A stretch of 64,000 bases of DNA from Auanema rhodensis (lineage: Eukaryota > Nematoda > Chromadorea > Rhabditida > Rhabditidae), in NCBI GenBank assembly GCA_964057225.1, contig OZ059896.1:3534001-3598000 (forward strand), in the 5' to 3' direction. The translations under genes were made by a program, and so were the position numbers. The notes under the pieces were generated by a model. That model ran no database searches, was not told where the DNA came from, and was given only the letters and a program-made list of their open reading frames with translations. Shown here piece after piece: positions 54,190 to 64,000 of the stretch. Each line of letters begins with the position of its first letter. Position 1 is the stretch's first letter.

Positions 54190-57100
54190 TGGACATGGGG
54201 ATTCTAATTTTGAAAACCGCATCTCTTTATCTTTCACGTGAAGCGAGTTACATACCTAGTGCACATCACGTGTACATTTAATTAGCATGAATTAAAGTTC
54301 ACGTAAATTTCAAAGTCATGGTTACCATGAACCAATATCAATAAAAATTTGTTTTTAGACTAATATGGACATGGGGAATCTAATTTTGAAAACCGAATCT
54401 CTTTATCTTTCACGTGAAGCGAGTTACATACCAAGTGCACATCACGTGTACATTTAATTAGCATAAATTAAAGTTCACGTAAATTTCAAAGTCATGGTTA
54501 CCATGAACCAATATCAATAAAAATTTGTTTTTAGACTAATATGGACATGGGGAATCTAATTTTGAAAACCGCATCTCTTTATCTTTCACGTGAAGCGAGT
54601 TACATACCAAGTGCACATCACGTGTACATTTAATTAGCATAAATTAAAGTTCACGTAAATTTCAAAGTCATGGTTACCATGCACCAATATCAATAAAAAT
54701 TTGTTTTTAGACTAATATGGACATGGGGAATCTAATTTTGAAAACCGCATCTCTTTATCTTTCACGTGAAGCGAGTTACATACCAAGTGCACATCACGTG
54801 TACATTTAATTAGCATAAAGTAAAGTTCACGTAAATTTCAAAGTCATGGTTACCATGCACCAATATCAATAAAAATTTGTTTTTAGACTAATATGGACAT
54901 GGGGAATCTAATTTTGAAAATCGCATCTCTTTATCTTTCACGTGAAGCGAGTTACATACCAAGTGCACATCACGTGTACATTTAATTAGCATAAATTAAA
55001 GTTCACGTAAATTTCAAAGTCATGGTTACCATGAACCAATATCAATAAAAATATGTTTTTAGACTAATATGGACATGGGGAATCTAATTTTGAAAACCGC
55101 ATCTCTTTATCTTTCACGTGAAGCGAGTTACATACCAAGTGCACATCACGTGTACATTTAATTAGCATAAATTAAAGTTCACGTAAATTTCAAAGTCATG
55201 GTTACCATGAACCAATATCAATAAAAATTTGTTTTTAGACTAATATGGACATGGGGAATCTAATTTTGAAAACCGAATCTCTTTATCTTTCACGTGAAGC
55301 GAGTTACATACCAAGTGCACATCACGTGTACACTTAATTAGCATAAATTAAAGTTCACGTAAATTTCAAAGTCATGGTTACCATGCACCAATATCAATAA
55401 AAATTTGTTTTTAGACTAATATGGACATGGGGAATCTAATTTTGAAAACCGCATCTCTTTATCTTTCACGTGAAGCGAGTTACATACCAAGTGCACATCA
55501 CGTGTACATTTAATTAGCATAAATTAAAGTTCACGTAAATTTCAAAGTCATGGTTACCATGCACCAATATCAATAAAAATTTGTTTTTAGACTAATATGG
55601 ACATGGGGAATCTAATTTTGAAAACCGCATCTCTTTATCTTTCACGTGAAGCGAGTTACATACCAAGTGCACATCACGTGTACATTTAATTAGCATAAAT
55701 TAAAGTTCACGTAAATTTCAAAGTCATGGTTACCATGCACCAATATCAATAAAAATTTGTTTTTAGACTAATATGGACATGGGGAATCTAATTTTGAAAA
55801 CCGCATCTCTTTATCTTTCACGTGAAGCGAGTTACATACCAAGTGCACATCACGTGTACACTTAATTAGCATAAATTAAAGTTCACGTAAATTTCAAAGT
55901 CATGGTTACCATGCACCAATATCAATAAAAATTTGTTTTTAGACTAATATGGACATGGGGAATCTAATTTTGAAAACCGCATCTCTTTATCTTTCACGTG
56001 AAGCGAGTTACATACCAAGTGCACATCACGTGTACATTTAATTAGCATAAAGTAAAGTTCACGTAAATTTCAAAGTCATGGTTACCATGAACCAATATCA
56101 ATAAAAATTTGTTTTTAGACTAATATGGACATGGGGAATCTAATTTTGAAAACCGCATCTCTTTATCTTTCACGTGAAGCGAGTTACATACCAAGTGCAC
56201 ATCACGTGTACATTTAATTAGCATAAATTAAAGTTCACGTAAATTTCAAAGTCATGGTTACCATGCACCAATATTAATAAAAATTTGTTTTTAGACTAAT
56301 ATGGACATGGGGAATCTAATTTTGAAAACCGCATCTCTTTATCTTTCACGTGAAGCGTGTTACATACCAAGTGCACATCACGTGTACATTTAATTAGCAT
56401 AAATTAAAGTTCACGTAAATTTCAAAGTCATGGTTACCATGCACCAATATCAATAAAAATTTGTTTTTAGACTAATATGGACATGGGGAATCTAATTTTG
56501 AAAACCGCATCTCTTTATCTTTCAAGTGAAGCGAGTTACATACCAAGTGCACATCACGTGTACATTTAATTAGCATAAATTAAAGTTCACGTAAATTTCA
56601 AAGTCATGGTTACCATGCACCAATATCAATAAAAATTTGTTTTTAGACTAATATGAACATGGGGAATCTAATTTTGGAAACCGAATCTCTTTATCTTTCA
56701 CGTGAAGCGAGTTACATACCAAGTGCACATAACGTGTACATTTAATTAGCATAAATTAAAGTTCACGTAAATTTCAAAGTCATGGTTACCATGAACCAAT
56801 ATCAATAAAAATTTGTTTTCAGACTAATTTGGACATGGGGAATCTAATTTTGAAAACCGCATCTCTTTATCTTTCAAGTGAAGCGAGTTACATACCAAGT
56901 GCACATCACGTGTACATTTAATTAGCATAAATTAAAGTTCACGTAAATTTCAAAGTCATGGTTACCATGCACCAATATTAATAAAAATTTGTTTTTAGAC
57001 TAATATGGACATGAGGAATCTAATTTTGAAAATCGCATCTCTTTATCTTTCACGTGAAGCGAGTTACATACCAAGTGCACATCACGTGTACATTTAATTA

Positions 57101-60100
57101 GCATAAATTAAAGTTCACGTAAATTTCAAAGTCATGGTTACCATGCACCAATATTAATAAAAATTTGTTTTTAGACTAATATGGACATGGGGAATCTAAT
57201 TTTGAAAACCGCATCTCTTTATCTTTCACGTGAAGCGAGTTACATACCAAGTGCACATCACGTGTACATTTAATTAGCATAAATTAAAGTTCACGTAAAT
57301 TTCAAAGTCATGGTTACCATGAACCAATATCAATAAAAATTTGTTTTTAGACTAATATGGACATGGGGAATCTAATTTTGAAAACCGCATCTCTTTATCT
57401 TTCAAGTGAAGCGAGTTACATACCAAGTGCACATCACGTGTACATTTAATTAGCATAAATTAAAGTTCACGTAAATTTCAAAGTCATGGTTACCATGCAC
57501 CAATATCAATAAAAATTTGTTTTTAGACTAATATGGACATGGGGAATCTAATTTTGAAAATCGCATCTCTTTATCTTTCACGTGAAGCGAGTTACATACC
57601 AAGTGCACATCACGTGTACATTTAATTAGCATAAATTAAAGTTCACGTAAATTTCAAAGTCATGGTTACCATGAACCAATATCAATAAAAATTTGTTTTT
57701 AGACTAATATGGACATGGGGAATCTAATTTTGAAAACCGCATCTCTTTATCTTTCAAGTGAAGCGAGTTACATACCAAGTGCACATCACGTGTACATTTA
57801 ATTAGCATAAATTAAAGTTCACGTAAATTTCAAAGTCATGGTTACCATGCACCAATATTAATAAAAATTTGTTTTTAGACTAATATGGACATGAGGAATC
57901 TAATTTTGAAAATCGCATCTCTTTATCTTTCACGTGAAGCGAGTTACATACCAAGTGCACATCACGTGTACATTTAATTAGCATAAATTAAAGTTCACGT
58001 AAATTTCAAAGTCATGGTTACCATGCACCAATATTAATAAAAATTTGTTTTTAGACTAATATGGACATGGGGAATCTAATTTTGAAAACCGCATCTCTTT
58101 ATCTTTCACGTGAAGCGAGTTACATACCAAGTGCACATCACGTGTACATTTAATTAGCATAAATTAAAGTTCACGTAAATTTCAAAGTCATGGTTACCAT
58201 GAACCAATATCAATAAAAATTTGTTTTTAGACTAATATGGACATGGGGAATCTAATTTTGAAAACCGCATCTCTTTATCTTTCAAGTGAAGCGAGTTACA
58301 TACCAAATGCACATCACGTGTACATTTAATTAGCATAAATTAAAGTTCACGTAAATTTCAAAGTCATGGTTACCATGCACCAATATCAATAAAAATTTGT
58401 TTTTAGACTAATATGGACATGGGGAATCTAATTTTGAAAACCGCATCTCTTTATCTTTCACGTGAAGCGAGTTACATACCAAGTGCACATCACGTGTACA
58501 TTTAATTAGCATAAATTAAAGTTCACGTAAATTTCAAAGTCATGGTTACCATGCACCAATATCAATAAAAATTTGTTTTTAGACTAATATGGACATGGGG
58601 AATCTAATTTTGAAAATCGCATCTCTTTATCTTTCACGTGAAGCGAGTTACATACCAAGTGCACATCACGTGTACATTTAATTAGCATAAATTAAAGTTC
58701 ACGTAAATTTCAAAGTCATGGTTACCATGAACCAATATCAATAAAAATTTGTTTTTAGACTAATATGGACATGGGGAATCTAATTTTGAAAACCGCATCT
58801 CTTTATCTTTCAAGTGAAGCGAGTTACATACCAAGTGCACATCACGTGTACATTTAATTAGCATAAATTAAAGTTCACGTAAATTTCAAAGTCATGGTTA
58901 CCATGCACCAATATTAATAAAAATTTGTTTTTAGACTAATATGGACATGGGGAATCTAATTTTGAAAATCGCATCTCTTTATCTTTCACGTGAAGCGAGT
59001 TACATACCAAGTGCACATCACGTGTACATTTAATTAGCATAAATTAAAGTTCACGTAAATTTCAAAGTCATGGTTACCATGAACCAATATCAATAAAAAT
59101 TTGTTTTTAGACTAATATGGACATGGGGAATCTAATTTTGAAAACCGCATCTCTTTATCTTTCAAGTGAAGCGAGTTACATACCAAGTGCACATCACGTG
59201 TACATTTAATTAGCATAAATTAAAGTTCACGTAAATTTCAAAGTCATGGTTACCATGCACCAATATTAATAAAAATTTGTTTTTAGACTAATATGGACAT
59301 GAGGAATCTAATTTTGAAAATCGCATCTCTTTATCTTTCACGTGAAGCGAGTTACATACCAAGTGCACATCACGTGTACATTTAATTAGCATAAATTAAA
59401 GTTCACGTAAATTTCAAAGTCATGGTTACCATGCACCAATATTAATAAAAATTTGTTTTTAGACTAATATGGACATGGGGAATCTAATTTTGAAAACCGC
59501 ATCTCTTTATCTTTCACGTGAAGCGAGTTACATACCAAGTGCACATCACGTGTACATTTAATTAGCATAAATTAAAGTTCACGTAAATTTCAAAGTCATG
59601 GTTACCATGAACCAATATCAATAAAAATTTGTTTTTAGACTAATATGGACATGGGGAATCTAATTTTGAAAACCGCATCTCTTTATCTTTCAAGTGAAGC
59701 GAGTTACATACCAAGTGCACATCACGTGTACATTTAATTAGCATAAATTAAAGTTCACGTAAATTTCAAAGTCATGGTTACCATGCACCAATATCAATAA
59801 AAATTTGTTTTTAGACTAATATGGACATGGGGAATCTAATTTTGAAAACCGCATCTCTTTATCTTTCACGTGAAGCGAGTTACATACCAAGTGCACATCA
59901 CGTGTACATTTAATTAGCATAAATTAAAGTTCACGTAAATTTCAAAGTCATGGTTACCATGCACCAATATTAATAAAAATTTGTTTTTAGACTAATATGG
60001 ACATGGGGAATCTAATTTTGAAAACCGCATCTCTTTATCTTTCAAGTGAAGCGAGTTACATACCAAGTGCACATCACGTGTACATTTAATTAGCATAAAT

Positions 60101-62600
60101 TAAAGTTCACGTAAATTTCAAAGTTATGGTTACCATGCACCAATATTAATAAAAATTTGTTTTTAGACTAATATGGACATGAGGAATCTAATTTTGAAAA
60201 TCGCATCTCTTTATCTTTCACGTGAAGCGAGTTACATACCAAGTGCACATCACGTGTACATTTAATTAGCATAAATTAAAGTTCACGTAAATTTCAAAGT
60301 CATGGTTACCATGCACCAATATTAATAAAAATTTGTTTTTAGACTAATATGGACATGGGGAATCTAATTTTGAAAACCGCATCTCTTTATCTTTCACGTG
60401 AAGCGAGTTACATACCAAGTGCACATCACGTGTACATTTAATTAGCATAAATTAAAGTTCACGTAAATTTCAAAGTCATGGTTACCATGCACCAATATTA
60501 ATAAAAATTTGTTTTTAGACTAATTTGGACATGAGGAATCTAATTTTGAAAATCGCATCTCTTTAGCTTTCACGTGAAGCGAGTTACATACCAAGTGCAC
60601 ATCACGTGTACATTTAATTAGCATAAATTAAAGTTCACGTAAATTTCAAAGTCATGGTTACCATGCACCAATATTAATAAAAATTTGTTTTTAGACTAAT
60701 ATGGACATGAGGAATCTAATTTTGAAAATCGCATCTCTTTATCTTTCACGTGAAGCGAGTTACATACCAAGTGCACATCACGTGTACATTTAATTAGCAT
60801 AAATTAAAGTTCACGTAAATTTCAAAGTCATGGTTACCATGCACCAATATTAATAAAAATTTGTTTTTAGACTAATATGGACATGGGGAATCTAATTTTG
60901 AAAACCGCATCTCTTTATCTTTCACGTGAAGCGAGTTACATACCAAGTGCACATCACGTGTACATTTAATTAGCATAAATTAAAGTTCACGTAAATTTCA
61001 AAGTCATGGTTACCATGAACCAATATCAATAAAAATTTGTTTTTAGACTAATATGGACATGGGGAATCTAATTTTGAAAACCGCATCTCTTTATCTTTCA
61101 AGTGAAGCGAGTTACATACCAAGTGCACATCACGTGTACATTTAATTAGCATAAATTAAAGTTCACGTAAATTTCAAAGTCATGGTTACCATGAACCAAT
61201 ATCAATAAAAATTTGTTTTTAGACTAATATGGACATGGGGAATCTAATTTTGAAAACCGCATCTCTTTATCTTTCACGTGAAGCGAGTTACATACCAAGT
61301 GCACATCACGTGTACATTTAATTAGCATAAATTAAAGTTCACGTAAATTTCAAAGTCATGGTTACCATGCACCAATATTAATAAAAATTTGTTTTTAGAC
61401 TAATATGGACATGAGGAATCTAATTTTGAAAATCGCATCTCTTTATCTTTCACGTGAAGCGAGTTACATACCAAGTGCACATCACGTGTACATTTAATTA
61501 GCATAAATTAAAGTTCACGTAAATTTCAAAGTCATGGTTACCATGCACCAATATCAATAAAAATTTGTTTTTAGACTAATATGGACATGGGGAATCTAAT
61601 TTTGAAAACCGCATCTCTTTATCTTTCACGTGAAGCGAGTTACATACCAAGTGCACATCACGTGTACACTTAATTAGCATAAATTAAAGTTCACGTAAAT
61701 TTCAAAGTCATGGTTACCATGCACCAATATCAATAAAAATTTGTTTTTAGACTAATATGAACATGGGGAATCTAATTTTGAAAACCGCATCTCTTTATCT
61801 TTCAAGTGAAGCGAGTTACATACCAAGTGCACATCACGTGTACATTTAATTAGCATAAATTAAAGTTCACGTAAATTTCAAAGTCATGGTTACCATGAAC
61901 CAATATCAATAAAAATTTGTTTTCAGACTAATTTGGACATGGGGAATCTAATTTTGAAAACCGCATCTCTTTATCTTTCAAGTGAAGCGAGTTACATACC
62001 AAGTGCACATCACGTGTACATTTAATTAGCATAAATTAAAGTTCACGTAAATTTCAAAGTCATGGTTACCATGCACCAATATTAATAAAAATTTGTTTTT
62101 AGACTAATATGGACATGAGGAATCTAATTTTGAAAATCGCATCTCTTTATCTTTCACGTGAAGCGAGTTACATACCAAGTGCACATCACGTGTACATTTA
62201 ATTAGCATAAATTAAAGTTCACGTAAATTTCAAAGTCATGGTTACCATGCACCAATATTAATAAAAATTTGTTTTTAGACTAATATGGACATGGGGAATC
62301 TAATTTTGAGAACCGCATCTCTTTATCTTTCACGTGAAGCGAGTTACATACCAAGTGCACATCACGTGTACATTTAATTAGCATAAATTAAAGTTCACGT
62401 AAATTTCAAAGTCATGGTTACCATGAACCAATATCAATAAAAATTTGTTTTTAGACTAATATGGACATGGGGAATCTAATTTTGAAAACCGCATCTCTTT
62501 ATCTTTCAAGTGAAGCGAGTTACATACCAAGTGCACATCACGTGTACATTTAATTAGCATAAATTAAAGTTCACGTAAATTTCAAAGTCATGGTTACCAT
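54190..62600. repeat. Domain C2, right copy of large duplication II
   Basis: Copy of C1. Shared rare marks are atGaatt (41791, 54287), gcgTgtt (43861, 56357), acatAacgtg (44231, 56727), ttttcagac (44321, 56817), ttAgctttc (46661, 60565) and atatgAacatg (47671, 61751). Private changes include accGAatc near 56692, ccaaAtgc near 58306, agtTatgg near 60125 and gaGaacc near 62310. An 8-unit expansion lies between about 58.4 and 59.9 kb and one more unit near 61.4 kb, which raises the offset from 71 to 79 and then 80 units. Confidence 0.8.
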
Positions 62601-64000
62601 GCACCAATATCAATAAAAATTTGTTTTTAGACTAATATGGACATGGGGAATCTAATTTTGAAAACCGCATCTCTTTATCTTTCACGTGAAGCGAGTTACA
62701 TACCAAGTGCACATCACGTGTACATTTAATTAGCATAAATTAAAGTTCACGTAAATTTCAAAGTCATGGTTACCATGCACCAATATCAATAAAAATTTGT
62801 TTTTAGACTAATATGGACATGGGGAATCTAATTTTGAAAACCGCATCTCTTTATCTTTCACGTGAAGCGAGTTACATACCAAGTGCACATCACGTGTACA
62901 CTTAATTAGCATAAATTAAAGTTCACGTAAATTTCAAAGTCATGGTTACCATGCACCAATATCAATAAAAATTTGTTTTTAGACTAATATGGACATGGGG
63001 AATCTAATTTTGAAAACCGCATCTCTTTATCTTTCACGTGAAGCGAGTTACATACCAAGTGCACATCACGTGTACATTTAATTAGCATAAAGTAAAGTTC
63101 ACGTAAATTTCAAAGTCATGGTTACCATGCACCAATATCAATAAAAATTTGTTTTTAGACTAATATGGACATGGGGAATCTAATTTTGAAAATCGCATCT
63201 CTTTATCTTTCACGTGAAGCGAGTTACATACCAAGTGCACATCACGTGTACATTTAATTAGCATAAATTAAAGTTCACGTAAATTTCAAAGTCATGGTTA
63301 CCATGAACCAATATCAATAAAAATTTGTTTTTAGACTAATATGGACATGGGGAATCTAATTTTGAAAACCGCATCTCTTTATCTTTCACGTGAAGCGAGT
63401 TACATACCAAGTGCACATCACGTGTACATTTAATTAGCATAAATTAAAGTTCACGTAAATTTCAAAGTCATGGTTACCATGCACCAATATTAATAAAAAT
63501 TTGTTTTTAGACTAATATGGACATGGGGAATCTAATTTTGAAAACCGCATCTCTTTATCTTTCACGTGAAGCGAGTTACATACCAAGTGCACATCACGTG
63601 TACATTTAATTAGCATAAATTAAAGTTGACGTAAATTTCAAAGTCATGGTTACCATGCACCAATATCAATAAAAATTTGTTTTTAGACTAATATGGACAT
63701 GGGGAATCTAATTTTGAAAACCGCATCTCTTTATCTTTCACGTGAAGCGAGTTACATACCAAGTGCACATCACGTGTACACTTAATTAGCATAAATTAAA
63801 GTTCACGTAAATTTCAAAGTCATGGTTACCATGCACCAATATCAATAAAAATTTGTTTTTAGACTAATATGGACATGGGGAATCTAATTTTGAAAACCGC
63901 ATCTCTTTATCTTTCACGTGAAGCGAGTTACATACCAAGTGCACATCACGTGTACATTTAATTAGCATAAATTAAAGTTCACGTAAATTTCAAAGTCATG
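62601..64000. repeat. C-like tail of the array
   Basis: About 8 units of C type beyond the end of the C1/C2 match. The aaagta mark at 63089 matches the one at 54817 (47 units away), followed in both by a tgcacca unit and an aaaaTcgc unit, so the tail reuses the variant order seen at the start of C2. Units with gtacaCtt recur near 62900 and 63781. A private gttGacg lies near 63628. Confidence 0.6.
63888..64000. repeat. Partial last unit (113 bp)
   Basis: Unit 364 starts with ttttgaaaac and is cut by the window after caaagtcatg (p113). The array therefore continues to the right. Confidence 0.95.

Larger units (their letters stand above)
1..64000. repeat. 176-bp satellite array filling the window
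   Basis: The landmark cgcatctc recurs every 176 bp from position 11 to position 63898 with one exception, a 1-bp deletion in unit 24. This gives 363 full units and a 113-bp partial. All units face the same way and neighbouring units usually differ at only a few positions. Base composition of the first unit is about 32% GC (56 of 176). No spacer, transposon, inversion or unrelated sequence breaks the array. In each unit the plus strand has stops in all three frames (for example at p4, p32, p72, p76, p81, p86, p97) and the minus strand is likewise closed, so no protein is encoded. Tandem repeats of nucleosome-repeat size in arrays this long are typical of centromeric or pericentromeric heterochromatin; that location is inference. 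The family is not one I recognise. Confidence 0.98.

Noticed and set aside
1-64000. CRISPR array, because of the regular direct repeats
   Set aside because: The whole 176-bp period is conserved. There are no unique spacers between short repeats and no cas genes.
1-64000. Protein-coding genes or a repeat protein
   Set aside because: All six frames meet stops in every unit, and a period of 176 bp shifts frame at each unit, so no repeat protein could be encoded.
1-64000. Human or primate alpha satellite
   Set aside because: The period is 176 and not 171 bp, the sequence does not resemble alpha satellite, and the CENP-B-like stretch misses two essential bases.
1-64000. An embedded transposon, tRNA or rDNA fragment
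   Set aside because: The unit register is unbroken apart from one base, leaving no room for an insertion, and no unit contains sequence foreign to the satellite.

Overview
The whole 64-kb window is one uninterrupted tandem array of a 176-bp, AT-rich (about 32% GC) satellite DNA. All units run head to tail in the same orientation. There are 363 full units plus a 113-bp partial unit at the right edge. The array runs off both ends, so neither flank is visible. I found no gene, RNA gene, transposon, inversion or non-satellite spacer. Every reading frame on both strands is closed within about one unit, and 176 is not a multiple of three. The window is eukaryotic. Its size, uniformity and unit length close to one nucleosome repeat fit centromeric or pericentromeric satellite, most likely from a long-read assembly. 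I do not recognise the satellite family. It is not human alpha satellite (171 bp). A plant source is plausible because 160-180-bp centromere repeats are common there, but the sequence does not prove it.

Unit coordinates used throughout: position 1 (p1) is the first T of ttttgaaaac, so unit positions equal window positions in the first unit. Units 1-23 start at 1+176(k-1). Unit 24 (4049-4223) has lost one base. From unit 25 on, starts are at 176(k-1). This is the only length change I found in 64 kb. Each unit carries a perfect 10-bp palindrome around CACGTG (p26-35), a second CACGTG in ATCACGTG (p58-65), a 37-bp imperfect dyad with a 6-bp loop (p61-97), a 13-bp dyad CATGGT-T-ACCATG (p110-122) and an A/T-tract block (p133-150). 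A degenerate CENP-B-box-like stretch lies at p25-41.

Layout by shared variants: domain A (1-6618) has aaaCtc at p108 in many units, almost no CAAGTG and several local reshuffles. Domain B (6619-41693) is marked by CAAGTG, ccTagtg, the tataaag variant and AAAC at p151, and is built from nested local higher-order repeats of 4, 5, 6, 11 and 14 units. Domain C1 (41694-48258) is marked by aaaaTcgc, gAgg and atatTaat. Then 48259-52528 is a near-identical copy of the end of domain B (offset exactly 61 units, 10736 bp). A locally amplified block lies at 52529-54189. C2 (54190-62600) is a second copy of C1 (offset 71 units, rising to 79 and then 80), and the rest to 64000 is C-like. The right part is most simply read as one tandem duplication of an approximately 11-kb B-plus-C segment by unequal exchange, followed by insertions of whole units.

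There is no gene circuit to describe. The biology is array architecture: whole-unit gains and losses, local homogenisation, and DNA-structure motifs kept in every unit. The most useful leads are the conserved dyads, the centromere-box-like motifs, and the nested duplication history.
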